A stretch of DNA of 33,874 bases from Phycisphaerales bacterium (GTDB lineage: Bacteria > Planctomycetota > Phycisphaerae > Sedimentisphaerales > Anaerobacaceae): positions 2,727,004 through 2,760,877 of the forward strand of contig CP070806.1 of NCBI GenBank assembly GCA_020343675.1, written 5' to 3'. Positions 1 through 8,959 of the stretch are shown piece by piece. Positions within the stretch are counted from its first letter, which is position 1, and the number at the start of each line of letters is the position of its first letter. The position numbers and the translations under genes are program-made. The notes beneath the pieces were generated by a model that saw only the letters and a program-made list of their open reading frames with translations, ran no database searches and was not told the origin of the DNA.

Positions 1-1101
1 ATAGAGACGGTTGTTCCTGGCGCCGTGAAGGTGCGCGCCGCCGCAAAATACCGTCTGAGAGAGCACGGCCTTCATGTCGCAGTCGTGCCAGTCGGCCGCC
101 CAGTGTCGAAGGAATTTGAGCTGGCGTCCGCCCAGCAATCTCGCCTCGGGTACGTCCAGCATACTTGGGTCGTAGTCGGGCACGGAAACGTGGTCGGGCC
201 GCTTCGGGCGCAGTCCCAGCTCGGGCAAGACCCCTTCGGGGCCGGTCTTGAACTTGCGGTCTTCGATGATGGCGAAGCTCACCCGACCGATGGTCAACGC
301 TGTGTAATAAACGCCGATTCCGCGTTCGATGGGCGTCGGATCGAATGGGTCGGGCAGGTGGCTGGTTTGGGCCCTCTCGACTTGCTTTACGTATTCCAGG
401 GGAGCGGCGTAACCGCCGTCATGGCCCGCCCGCACGCGGGAGGCTCGGCCGCCCTGGCCCCAGAGATTGCCCTGACCGACGTCGTGATCGTCGGGGATGG
501 TAACCGTCGGGAAGTTGCGAATGATCTCGCCGAAATCCCTGCCGAATTTCAACCAGGCAGCGTAGTGCCTGTTGTGGTCATAGACCTGGTCGCCCGAGAA
601 GAACAGAAGATCAGGATTCAATTTTTTGATGTTCTCGACGATATCGGTTTTGGGAATGTCCCCGCCATGATTGGGGTTGATCGAGTTGCCGGTGAAGGCC
701 GCCACAACGATGACGTCTTTGTCAACCGGGTCTTTGCGGATGGTCCCCGCGTAGGTCGCCTGCTTGCCGTGAGCAACGCGGTATTCGACGTCTTTGGTGG
801 AATCCCATCGCTCGATGCGGAAGGGCGCCGTCCAGCCCTGCTCGATCACGCGTGTCTGAGCTATTTGCCTCCATCTCCCGTTCTGCCTTGTCTCGAGCCG
901 GACCGTTCTGTCTTCACCCGGCTCGAGCGGGTACAACTGGGCGGTCAGCTTCAAGACGTCGTCCTGTACTGTGTACAGGGCAAAGCAGATGACCTTATCC
1001 CTCGTGACATCGGGAACACTCAAGGGTTGCGCGGCAGCCGTGCTTGACAGGACCGGAGCGACCAGCATGAGTATCAGCGCCTTTGCTTTGAGCATTTTCA
1101 T
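1..1101 (-). CDS. PhoD-like alkaline phosphatase/phosphodiesterase, secreted, C-terminus cut by window edge
   Basis: The reading frame stays open to base 1, so at least 367 codons are present and the C-terminus is missing. The N-terminus has a Sec-type signal peptide (hydrophobic stretch ending around STAAAQ). A beta-rich N-terminal domain (about residues 30-125) is followed by a metallophosphoesterase-like core: FSGDQVYD resembles the GDxxxD metal site and PDDHDVGQGN resembles the DDHE motif of PhoD enzymes. A phosphate mono- or diesterase acting outside the cytoplasm is the likely role; the substrate cannot be read. The start was placed at the second of two tandem ATGs (1101), which gives GGAG a 5-nt spacer; 1104 is the alternative. 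It lies 44 bases after the metalloprotease stop on the same strand, so the two are probably co-transcribed. The family call is moderately sure. Confidence 0.72.
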   Translation of the reverse strand, partial: MKMLKAKALILMLVAPVLSSTAAAQPLSVPDVTRDKVICFALYTVQDDVLKLTAQLYPLEPGEDRTVRLETRQNGRWRQIAQTRVIEQGWTAPFRIERWDSTKDVEYRVAHGKQATYAGTIRKDPVDKDVIVVAAFTGNSINPNHGGDIPKTDIVENIKKLNPDLLFFSGDQVYDHNRHYAAWLKFGRDFGEIIRNFPTVTIPDDHDVGQGNLWGQGGRASRVRAGHDGGYAAPLEYVKQVERAQTSHLPDPFDPTPIERGIGVYYTALTIGRVSFAIIEDRKFKTGPEGVLPELGLRPKRPDHVSVPDYDPSMLDVPEARLLGGRQLKFLRHWAADWHDCDMKAVLSQTVFCGGAHLHGARNNRLY

Positions 1102-1145
1102 CATTACTCCTTTTCTTCTCTTTCAATGAGCAGCAGGTGTGTCAC

Positions 1146-4016
1146 TTATCGAAGCTGCTTATACACATAATGCGCCTTCAAGGCCTTTTCGATTTGCACG
1201 CTGGCATCCTTCAAATGGGCCCTGGTGTAGGGGTCGAGATTCTCAGCGGATGCCTCCAATACGCGGTCGATTTTCCTGGTTTTGATCTCCTGGAGTTTCT
1301 CCGCGACCAGGTTTCCGATGGGCTTATAAGCAGCTGTGCTCAGATAGTCCGACCTGCTCAGATCGATCAGTAGCTCCAGATGCTCGCGCTGCAGATTCCG
1401 CCTCAGGCTGGAGATCATCGGTTCGCGTGCGGTATATTTCCTGCCGGGTTGCTCGTCGAGTTCGCTCCATATCTCGCTGCTGACGGTATCCAGCATTTCG
1501 GGCAAGGTCAGCGCATCCTCATCGGCGGGGACCAGGAACTCGTTGTCGTAGATCCGGCGAAGGGTCGTTGGGTACATCAGCCTTGCCAAGGTGGCGACCT
1601 GAATGCCCATAATGGTGTCGTGTATCGGCCAGGTCGAATCGCTCATGAAAGCGTTCATGTCATCCAGCCACTTGTTCACGGTCATCCGAAGCAGAAGATC
1701 CTGGCTCAGGCCAAACGCCTCGTCTCTGAACGTGTTTTCGATCACAAAGTCCAGCGCATCCCGCTGTTTCTTGGCCGGTACAACCTCTATTGGGAGCCGG
1801 TCGCCCTTGTCTCCCTTCTTGTCACGATAGACAAAAGCGCCGCCGAGCCAGTTGGCCATCATGCTGATCGCCCGCATTTGCATGGAAAGCGTCATCTCGT
1901 AGGCACGGCGCGTTTTTGCCCAACTGTCACCTTCCTTGACAAGCTTCTCGATTATCCGTCCCCGGTTGTGCCGGGCGATGCGCATCTGGCTGTTGGCATA
2001 CTCCAGCGGTTCCTTGCTGAAATCGTAGCGACGGGCCAGCGGATCGGGGCCGAATGTGTCTTCGTCCGTCGCGTACTGGAGCTCAGGCTCGGCCACCCGA
2101 TTCAGTATCTCCTTGAGGTCTCTGTCATTTTGGGTGTACCCATATTCAATCGCCCAGATATCGTACGGACCGACGCCAATCATGGCGTAGTCGCCCTGGA
2201 CCTGGCCATCTTTGAAGTTCATGTTGACGGGTAGATAATCCATCACCGAGGAGGCGTGCGGTTTCTTGCCTTTGAGCTCCTCGCTGTTAATGGCCGCCAT
2301 CGTATAGACGCTCGAAGCCTTGAAGTTATGCCTCAAACCCAGCGTGTGCCCAACCTCGTGACACGCCAGATCGGCCAGCACCGGACCGATGAAGGATTCC
2401 GGAATGCCGTCTATCATCGGCTCTTCTTCCTCTTCCTTCTCCTTTTCATCCTTCTTCTTGTCTTTGTCCTTTTCCTCGTCCTTCGCCGGCTCGTCGCCGT
2501 CATCATCCTCATCTTCGGCGGCCATCAGGGCCATGTACATCCTGAACATAGCAACGTCAAATGCCTTGCCCTGGGCCAGGGTGCAGAGGCCGTTCACCTG
2601 CGACGTCCTGCCTATCAGACCATCGTATTCGTCGTCGCCGATCAGCGACGAGTCAACCTGTGTCATGGGATGACCGCCATAGGGCTGATGCCCGTGGCCG
2701 GCGAGCTCTTCTTTCAGGTGCTCTCGCTGAGCGGGCGGAGTCAGGCGGACACGGGGATCCCAGTTCGGGTGGTCCTGCAGCCAGGCTAATGTCTCCGGAT
2801 TCATGCCCTCCATTGCAATCTCGGGCATAATCTCATGAAACGTGGTCCACCAATGGCGAATCCAGCCGTCCGTCATAATGACATCGGCATCCAGAATCTG
2901 CCCTGTCTCGGGGTGCACGCGGCTGGGACCAATAGCAATGCCAATGTTGTTGCTAAGCCATCGAATGAAATTGTATCTGACGTCCTCCGGGTCCTTTTCC
3001 ATGTGCGCGCCGGATCGCTCATCCTGATAATAGACCTCGATCGCATTGGAGATGCCTACCTTCTCGAAGGCCGTGTTCCAGAACAAGAGCCCCTCTCGGA
3101 CCCACCGCCGATAGCGGACGGGCGTCGTATGCTCAATGTAGAAAACGATGGGATTCTTCGGTGGGCTGACTTTCAACGACGGGTCGGCCTTTTCCAGATG
3201 CCAGCGATTGATGTAGCGCACCATCGTCTCGGGGTCCTTGAACTGCCCGTAGTCCCGATAGCCGGTGGTGAAGTAGCCGATGCGCTCATCCGCCTTGCGA
3301 GGTTTGTAGCCGGTTCTTCCAGGAATCTCGCTGAGGGAGTAGTGTAGTGTCTGGAGGCGTCCATTGCGCGTGGGGATCTCAAACGCCAGTTCCACATTCA
3401 TGGGAAACGCCTTTGCCTTCTTGATTTTGATGAGCTTGGGATTCGATACGCTCACTCTGGGGCCAAAGAACTTGCTTGCCTGGCCGGCCAGCAGCGCATC
3501 CATGTCGATCACTGGGGAGCCTCCGGACATGGTGACAATCGGCACATCCAGAATCACGCGGTCCGTAAACAACCGCTCAACGGAGCTCTTCGATTCCTGG
3601 TCTCCCGTGGACTTGATTTGAATATTGGGCTCGACAAGAGCCAGGCGTTTGTCGTACCGCTTCCAGTACACGTACATATCGCCCGCCTGCAGGCCGGCCA
3701 GGCTTTCGCCGCTGGCCACGGTCAGGGCGATAAAGAACTTCTTTCCTTCGTAGCCGGACGGTAACGCCGCGAGCATCTGACTGTCTTTCCGCCGAGTCCA
3801 AATGGTGTAGAAGCTTCTCGCGCCATCGGTTGTGGATACGACCTTCTCATAACCCTTGAGGACCTCGGTCAAGGGGGGGAATTCGGGTTTGGGTTTTGGC
3901 GCAGCAGGTTTCTGAGGCGCGGCCGCATCGGCACCGGCGACAATCGACGACAGTCCGATGACTGTCACGGCTACAATGAGTGCGACATTCATTATCCTCG
4001 ACATTTGACTATCCAT
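1146..4016 (-). CDS. Secreted zinc-dependent metalloprotease (DUF5117/DUF5118 type)
   Basis: A 956-residue exported peptidase. The catalytic motif is HEVGHTLGLRHN at residues 553-564, the extended metzincin HExxHxxGxxH/N pattern, with H553, H557 and H563 as zinc ligands and E554 as the catalytic base. A Met-turn-like SSVMDY follows. The N-terminus has a signal peptide (about residues 8-32, ending near AGADAAA) and a Pro/Lys-rich linker. Length and order fit the DUF5118-DUF5117-DUF4953 family of bacterial secreted metalloproteases. Residues of about 499-539, just before the zinc motif, form a highly charged Asp/Glu/Lys tract that looks like an insertion. The start is the ATG at 4016, with GGGAG and an 8-nt spacer; an in-frame TTG at 4031 would place this ribosome site inside the gene. 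The phosphatase gene follows 44 bases downstream. Confidence 0.88.
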   Translation of the reverse strand: MDSQMSRIMNVALIVAVTVIGLSSIVAGADAAAPQKPAAPKPKPEFPPLTEVLKGYEKVVSTTDGARSFYTIWTRRKDSQMLAALPSGYEGKKFFIALTVASGESLAGLQAGDMYVYWKRYDKRLALVEPNIQIKSTGDQESKSSVERLFTDRVILDVPIVTMSGGSPVIDMDALLAGQASKFFGPRVSVSNPKLIKIKKAKAFPMNVELAFEIPTRNGRLQTLHYSLSEIPGRTGYKPRKADERIGYFTTGYRDYGQFKDPETMVRYINRWHLEKADPSLKVSPPKNPIVFYIEHTTPVRYRRWVREGLLFWNTAFEKVGISNAIEVYYQDERSGAHMEKDPEDVRYNFIRWLSNNIGIAIGPSRVHPETGQILDADVIMTDGWIRHWWTTFHEIMPEIAMEGMNPETLAWLQDHPNWDPRVRLTPPAQREHLKEELAGHGHQPYGGHPMTQVDSSLIGDDEYDGLIGRTSQVNGLCTLAQGKAFDVAMFRMYMALMAAEDEDDDGDEPAKDEEKDKDKKKDEKEKEEEEEPMIDGIPESFIGPVLADLACHEVGHTLGLRHNFKASSVYTMAAINSEELKGKKPHASSVMDYLPVNMNFKDGQVQGDYAMIGVGPYDIWAIEYGYTQNDRDLKEILNRVAEPELQYATDEDTFGPDPLARRYDFSKEPLEYANSQMRIARHNRGRIIEKLVKEGDSWAKTRRAYEMTLSMQMRAISMMANWLGGAFVYRDKKGDKGDRLPIEVVPAKKQRDALDFVIENTFRDEAFGLSQDLLLRMTVNKWLDDMNAFMSDSTWPIHDTIMGIQVATLARLMYPTTLRRIYDNEFLVPADEDALTLPEMLDTVSSEIWSELDEQPGRKYTAREPMISSLRRNLQREHLELLIDLSRSDYLSTAAYKPIGNLVAEKLQEIKTRKIDRVLEASAENLDPYTRAHLKDASVQIEKALKAHYVYKQLR

Positions 4017-4398
4017 CTCGCAATCTCCCAAAAACTGAAACTATCATGTCCTTTTCAACTCTGCCCGGAAACAAAACCGAGAGAGAACTCTACGCAAACC
4101 TTTTATACTACGAGCGCCAGGCGCCAATGTCAATCAGAGTGAGCAACTTTATTGCACAAGAAACGGACAATTGAGTGGTCAGACAAACCACGAGCGTGTG
4201 TGCTCGAAAGGCCCGGGAGGTACGCAGAACTGACAGGAATTCGGAAGCAGAGAAGTGGCGAAGTGTATTATGGGACTATATACAGGATGGTCTTAAGCTG
4301 TGCCTGGAGCGCGCGCCGAGACGACCAAGAAAATTGGCTCGCTTTTCATATGAACAAGTCCGCGCGCAAGCGTGCCTGAACCGCCGGAGAGCTACTCC
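4017..4398. other. Intergenic region between metalloprotease and small unknown gene
   Basis: It contains the candidate promoter at 4105-4133. The remaining part, about 4140-4398, has several short overlapping open frames on both strands but none with a convincing ribosome site or protein-like composition. No hairpin followed by a T-run is obvious after the small gene's stop. Confidence 0.5.
4105..4133 (-). promoter_or_regulatory. Candidate sigma70 promoter for the metalloprotease-phosphatase unit
   Basis: On the minus strand a perfect -35 TTGACA (4133-4128) is separated by 17 nt from TAGTAT (4110-4105). Transcription would start near 4098, giving a leader of about 80 nt before the ATG at 4016. 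Consensus matching by eye only. Confidence 0.45.
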
Positions 4399-4692
4399 TT
4401 AGCCTGGCTGGTTGATGATCAGATGCTTGGATATCGAGAGCAGCCTCTTCTTTTCGCGCCTTGACCTGGACCGGAAGAGATGGCCTGGGGCCTCTGTGAA
4501 AGCCTTCACAATGATCGCAGACCTCGGCTCTTTGGGCCACTGGTTCGCAGCCATGCCCTTCGGATGGACATAGGTAACGGTCGCTGTTAGAGGTTCGTCA
4601 AAAGACGGCTGCACGTTGTCCACCTCCGGGTCCCACACTCCTTTGAATATTGTTAACACGTCCTTGTGCAAACCTGCCTTACGTTTGGCCAT
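4399..4692 (-). CDS. Small basic protein of unknown function (97 aa)
   Basis: I do not recognise a named family. The protein begins MAKRKAGLHKDVLTIFKGV, has no signal peptide or membrane span, and ends in an Arg/Lys-rich segment (RSRSRREKKR) followed by a short hydrophobic tail. It is probably cytoplasmic. The start at 4692 is supported by AAAGGA with a 6-nt spacer; the frame is open further upstream to 4785, but that part has no ribosome site. A strong-looking promoter (4819-4847) lies about 130 bases upstream, so it is probably transcribed alone or ahead of the metalloprotease unit. The opening KRKAGLHKD...IF.GV resembles short uncharacterised planctomycete proteins I have an impression of, but I cannot confirm that without a search. 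Confidence 0.62.
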   Translation of the reverse strand: MAKRKAGLHKDVLTIFKGVWDPEVDNVQPSFDEPLTATVTYVHPKGMAANQWPKEPRSAIIVKAFTEAPGHLFRSRSRREKKRLLSISKHLIINQPG

Positions 4693-5079
4693 TGTCTGTC
4701 CTTTCGGGCGACTAAGTTCCTTCGAAGTTTGCACTGCATGAGAGCCGGTTTTGCGCGCGAGAGGAAACGGAGATGAAAACACCACCCTATCTCATCTCAA
4801 CACCCTTCTCTCAACTATAATATAATGGATTGGCACAGCAATGTCAAAAAAAATATTGCTCATTTTCTGCAATTTTGAATGGGCGCCGTTCTTGGGTGCG
4901 TCGGAGGAACAGATTATCGGCGGAGACCGCGGTTTCGGCCCGGAGCGCGGATAAGACGGTTATCGGTCGAAGCTCTTGCGATAAAGGGCGGAAAATGGCG
5001 TTCAGGCCGGTCTCGGCCGACGGAACCATCGCCGGACGCTGTTTTGGCCCAGGCTCTTGCAGCCGTGCAACTGCCCCTG
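4693..5079. other. Intergenic region downstream of the ParA fusion gene
   Basis: It holds the promoter at 4819-4847. Between about 4860 and 5079 there are GC-rich short inverted repeats but no clear stem followed by a U-tract, so no terminator for the ParA fusion can be named. The short open frames here lack ribosome sites. Confidence 0.5.
4819..4847 (-). promoter_or_regulatory. Candidate sigma70 promoter for the 97-aa protein gene
   Basis: Minus strand: perfect TTGACA (4847-4842), a 17-nt spacer, then TATATT (4824-4819) in a local AT-rich patch. Start point expected near 4812, with a leader of about 120 nt. Among the promoter candidates in the window this is one of the best consensus matches. 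Confidence 0.55.
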
Positions 5080-8000
5080 TCAGTTCCCGGAACCGGGGCC
5101 GTATCGGACAAGCTCCAGGTCGGGGTCGCGTTGTTTGATGGGTTTTTCCGGCGCGGGCCAACCCCATTCAACCACAGCCTGAACGCAATCGACAGAGGTC
5201 TTTTTCCGGGTGGCGGTGTCGCTGTTCTGAATCTGCAGTTGCACAGACTTCGCCTTTTCGAGTGTATCGACGAAACTCGTAATGTCCCAGGAGTCCGTGG
5301 CTTCGCTCTGTCTTCCCCTGCGTACCGGAGCGTCGATCGATATCCAGGCCGTCGGCTTGCCCGGCCAGCCCGTCCCGATTGCCCACTGCAATTTCCCGGG
5401 GGCAAACTGGTCCTCCTCGAAGTGTTCCACATGCAAAACCACCGAGGTTATCGTGGCACCGGGCGGCACCGATACCCCGGAGAAGTCGTAGCAGACATAG
5501 CTGCCCGGGCTGATCTCCAGTCGCTTGTCGTCGCTGTCCTGAACGACACTGGTTTTGCCGTCCACCGACAGGGTTCTCCTGGTCCTTTGATCGTAGCCGC
5601 CAATCACTTTCAGAGTAGCCTTCCTGGGTGGGGTGGGATTGACACGCACGCGAAACGTTTGCGTGTCGGAGGCCGGGACACTGTGGCTATCGGCGACCTT
5701 GACGACAACCTCATACGTGTCCTTCTGCGTCTCTTTGGGTGTCCATTGTATCAAGCCGGTCATCGGGTTAATCATCATGCCGGCTGGCTGGGCGGCCAGC
5801 GAGTAGGTTAAAATGTCGCTTCCATCTGGATCTCGGGCGTCGACGGGATAGGAATACAGCACATCGACCATCGCCGTGGTGACCGGTTTTGACGTAATCA
5901 TCGGAGCATCGTTAAGCTGGCCGACGACCACCGTCACTTTCGCATCATCGGTCTGGCCTTCGCGGTCTTCGACGGTATAGGTGAAGGTATCGGTGCCGTA
6001 AAAGTCCGGATGCGGCGTGTAGGTCAGCGTACCGTCAGGATTGATCGCCACCGAACCGCCGGCGCCTTGAGTCACTCCACTTATCGTGAGCAGCTCGTTG
6101 TCCACCTCGATATCATTGACCAGCACATCGACGGTCACCGACGCATCCTCTTCGGTCATCGCCCTGTCATCCCTGGCCACCGGCGGGTCGTTGGCCGGGG
6201 TCACCGAGATCAGAATTGTCGCGGGGACGCTCTCGGTGTTGCCATCGCTGACTCTGAAGGTAAAGCTGTCCAGCCAACTGAAATCCGGGTCGGGCGTATA
6301 AGTCAGGTTCGGTGCTTTTCCGCTCAGATCTCCATGCGTCGGAGCCCTGACCACCTCGAAGGTCAGGGTGTCGCCGTCGGGGTCACTGCCTGTCAGGACA
6401 ACCGACGAAGCTGCGTCTTCTTTAACGGTCACATTGGCTCCGTTCGCCGTCGGCGGATCGTCCGCCGGAGTCACCATGATGGAGAGGCTCGCCGGCATGC
6501 TGTCCGCCGTTCCGTCGCTGGCTTTGAAAGTGAATCCGTCCGGTCCGTTGAAATCCGGATCGGGCGTATAAACCAGGTTGGGCTCTGTCCCGCCCAGGCT
6601 CCCGTGGTCGGGGTTCTTCACGACACTGTATGTGAGTGGGTTGCCGTCGGGATCGATGGCCGCCAGAGCCACCGCCCCAGGAGTGTCCTCCAGCACGGTA
6701 ATCGTGTCACTGGTTGCAATCGGGGGATCGTTCACCGGCGTTACTATGACCGAGACGGTGCCGAGAGAGCTGTCGGCTGTTCCGTCGTTCACTTTAAACG
6801 TGAAGCTGTCCCGGCCGCTGAAGTTCTTATTGGGCGTGTACGTCAGATTGGGAGCCGTTCCGCTCAGACTCCCGTGAGACGGGCCCGTGACCACGCCGTA
6901 GGTGAGCGTGTCTCCATGATCGGGATCGTCGCCCTGCAGGTTCACCACCGAAGGCGTGTCCTCCGCGGTCGTCATGGTCTGAAGGTCGGCCATGGGCGGA
7001 TGGTTGGCCGTGACATTGACCGATACGGTTTCCGGGACGCTCTCTGAAGCGCCGTCGTGCAGCGTAAACGTGAAGCTGTCCGCACCCGTAAAGCGAGCGC
7101 TGGGCGTATAGATGAGTTTTCCACTGGTCTCGAAGTCCGACCCGAACGTAAGCATCGCGTGTTCGGGCTCGTCGGCGACGGCGAATTTGAACGTGTCGCT
7201 GTCGATGTCGCTTCCACTGAGGGTAATGGACACGGACCTGTCCACTTTTGTCGTCACAGACTGCCCGGCGGCCGCCGGCGGGTCGTTCACGGGCACGACC
7301 GTGATCGCTACGGTGGCGCTGTTACTGTCCATCGCACCGTCGTTGACGATGAAAGTGAACCTGTCCGGGCCGCTGTAATTCGACTCCGGTGTATATGTCA
7401 TACGAGGTCCGGCCCCGCTCAACGCCCCGTGGTTAGGCCCGGAAATCACATAAAAGTCCAATTCGTCCTGGTCGGGATCGCTGCTCCTCAGCGCGATCGG
7501 CGTCGGCGTGTCCTCCTGTACGGTCAGGCTGTCGGGCCTGGCCACCGGCGGATTGTTGATCATGTTCATAAAGGCCATCAGGACGGCCGCGGCGATAATC
7601 AGAAGAAGCGCAGCTATCGAGAGAATGATAAGACTGGCTTTGAGGAATTTGCGGGCAATCCCCCTGCGAACAACCGGCCCGGCCGTCTTCTTCTTCTCCT
7701 CCTCCTTCGTTTCCGCCTTCGTCCTGTCCTTGGCTATCTCTCTGGTCTCGATTGCGGGAGCAGGCTTGAGAACAGCGGCCGCCGGGGCCTTGTGCACCTG
7801 GTCAACCATGGCCGAGACTTCCTTTGGAAGTCTCGTCTTGCGTTTGAACTCCGGATCGGTCACCTCATTGGCCAAGGCTCTGTAGTCAGCCGCCCCCCGG
7901 CTTTCCGGGGCATACGCCGAAATCGGATCGCCGGCACTTGGCGCTTCGGCCAAAGCTATCGTATTGTGAATAACCGTCTCGAACACCAGATTGCCAAAGA

Positions 8001-8610
8001 ACTGCCTCATCTGTTGTTCCACCTGCTGACTCAGCGCGGCCTTGCCTTCTACAAATGTCAACAGAATGCCCTGGATCTTGACGGAGCAGGGATAAAAACG
8101 CTTTCGGGCCATCTTCACGGTTTCGAGCAGTTGCTTGAGGCCTTCAAGGGCATAGTAGTGGACCTGAACCGGCACGATGACGTCGGTGCTGGCAACCAGA
8201 GCATTGAATGTCAACAGGCCCAGCGAAGGCGGACAATCGATGATACATCTGTCATATTTGCCACTGACCGTCTTGAGCTGGTCCGCCAGGATGTATTCTT
8301 TTCGGGATATGCTTGTCAGTTCCTGCTCGGCCTTGGCCAACAAGACGTTGCTCGGCACCAAATCAAGGCCTTTAATCTTCGTGTTCAGTATGACTTTAGC
8401 GATGGGGATTTGTTTGTGGGCGAGAGAATGATAGATCGTTCGATCCAAACCGTCAGGCTCGTAGCCAAGGCCGAGAGTCGCGTGCGCCTGTGGATCAAGG
8501 TCAACGATCAACACCCTCTGGCCCTTTTCGGCAAGAGCAGCGGCAAGATTCACCGCTGTGGTGGTTTTGCCGCATCCACCTTTTTGGTTCGTTACGACTA
8601 TCGTTCTCAT
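5080..8610 (-). CDS. ParA/Soj-type ATPase fused to a membrane span, tandem cadherin-like repeats and a beta-rich C-terminal domain
   Basis: 1176 residues with four parts. Residues 1-255 are a complete ParA/MinD-family P-loop ATPase: deviant Walker A KGGCGKTTT (K10 signature lysine, K15), Walker A' VDLDPQ (D37, D39) and Walker B IIDCPP (D125). Residues 256-320 are an Ala/Lys/Glu-rich linker. Residues of about 324-347 are one hydrophobic span flanked by Arg/Lys on the ATPase side, which puts the ATPase in the cytoplasm. From about 352 there are roughly seven repeats of 85-95 residues of the tandem-95/cadherin type (NDPP start, YTP centre, DSFTF), with acidic DPDGD calcium-site-like motifs. The last 170 residues form a separate beta-rich, possibly carbohydrate-binding-like domain. 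GGGAG lies 4 nt before the ATG. No parB or parS partner is nearby. Cytoplasmic ATPase linked to surface adhesin is inference from topology. Confidence 0.88.
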   Translation of the reverse strand: MRTIVVTNQKGGCGKTTTAVNLAAALAEKGQRVLIVDLDPQAHATLGLGYEPDGLDRTIYHSLAHKQIPIAKVILNTKIKGLDLVPSNVLLAKAEQELTSISRKEYILADQLKTVSGKYDRCIIDCPPSLGLLTFNALVASTDVIVPVQVHYYALEGLKQLLETVKMARKRFYPCSVKIQGILLTFVEGKAALSQQVEQQMRQFFGNLVFETVIHNTIALAEAPSAGDPISAYAPESRGAADYRALANEVTDPEFKRKTRLPKEVSAMVDQVHKAPAAAVLKPAPAIETREIAKDRTKAETKEEEKKKTAGPVVRRGIARKFLKASLIILSIAALLLIIAAAVLMAFMNMINNPPVARPDSLTVQEDTPTPIALRSSDPDQDELDFYVISGPNHGALSGAGPRMTYTPESNYSGPDRFTFIVNDGAMDSNSATVAITVVPVNDPPAAAGQSVTTKVDRSVSITLSGSDIDSDTFKFAVADEPEHAMLTFGSDFETSGKLIYTPSARFTGADSFTFTLHDGASESVPETVSVNVTANHPPMADLQTMTTAEDTPSVVNLQGDDPDHGDTLTYGVVTGPSHGSLSGTAPNLTYTPNKNFSGRDSFTFKVNDGTADSSLGTVSVIVTPVNDPPIATSDTITVLEDTPGAVALAAIDPDGNPLTYSVVKNPDHGSLGGTEPNLVYTPDPDFNGPDGFTFKASDGTADSMPASLSIMVTPADDPPTANGANVTVKEDAASSVVLTGSDPDGDTLTFEVVRAPTHGDLSGKAPNLTYTPDPDFSWLDSFTFRVSDGNTESVPATILISVTPANDPPVARDDRAMTEEDASVTVDVLVNDIEVDNELLTISGVTQGAGGSVAINPDGTLTYTPHPDFYGTDTFTYTVEDREGQTDDAKVTVVVGQLNDAPMITSKPVTTAMVDVLYSYPVDARDPDGSDILTYSLAAQPAGMMINPMTGLIQWTPKETQKDTYEVVVKVADSHSVPASDTQTFRVRVNPTPPRKATLKVIGGYDQRTRRTLSVDGKTSVVQDSDDKRLEISPGSYVCYDFSGVSVPPGATITSVVLHVEHFEEDQFAPGKLQWAIGTGWPGKPTAWISIDAPVRRGRQSEATDSWDITSFVDTLEKAKSVQLQIQNSDTATRKKTSVDCVQAVVEWGWPAPEKPIKQRDPDLELVRYGPGSGN
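5632..7557 (-). repeat. Tandem cadherin/Ig-like protein repeats within the ParA fusion
   Basis: About seven consecutive units, each beginning NDPP, NHPP, DDPP or NDAP and ending in a DGT..S/VxVTP strand. Units 1-5 share the pattern HGxLSG....LxYTPxxxFxGxDxFTF. Unit 6 is of the VNDIEVD type, and unit 7 resembles the putative-Ig (He_PIG) variant (MTGLIQWTP). Units are diverged at DNA level, so this is not a recent expansion. Boundaries are approximate. Confidence 0.8.
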
Positions 8611-8959
8611 AGTACTCCCGTAAATGCTTCACGGGCCGACTCAACGATTTCCTCCATGTATCTCGACGGCGGGTTACCCTCTCGCGGGGCAAGCCAGCCC
8701 AACAAGCAATATCCCTTCAGTCCAGGACATTTAGACTATCGACTTTTCAGACGTCTTTCTCCTCGAAAAATATCGCCCTGCGCCGCGACCACCGACACGG
8801 GGTCAACTGCCCGAAAAAGCCCCCCGGATTGAAAGAGGCTTCCGCACGCAGAAAAAAACCGGCAAAACCATCGCTGACGGTATTTCAACTGACTGCCCCA
8901 CTCAGAAGTATCAATCGCCTTCAACCTCAAGACCCGCGTTCTCAGCCGCACCGCCTTTT

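Noticed and set aside
25..1047. 340-codon plus-strand open frame at the left edge
   Set aside because: The opposite strand reads as an uninterrupted PhoD-like phosphatase with signal peptide and ribosome site; the plus frame has neither.
4152..4402. Two overlapping plus-strand frames of 75 codons
   Set aside because: They overlap each other and the promoter side of a minus-strand unit, lack ribosome sites, and have Arg-rich content typical of chance frames.
5000..5079. GC-rich stem GGCCG/CGGCC after the ParA fusion as a terminator
   Set aside because: The stem is only five base pairs and the following sequence has no U-tract, so it does not meet the standard for a rho-independent terminator.
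7057..8832. 591-codon open frame on the plus strand opposite the ParA region
   Set aside because: It lies antisense to an intact ParA domain with all motifs. Its product is Arg/His-rich without recognisable domains; long antisense frames are common in GC-rich coding DNA.
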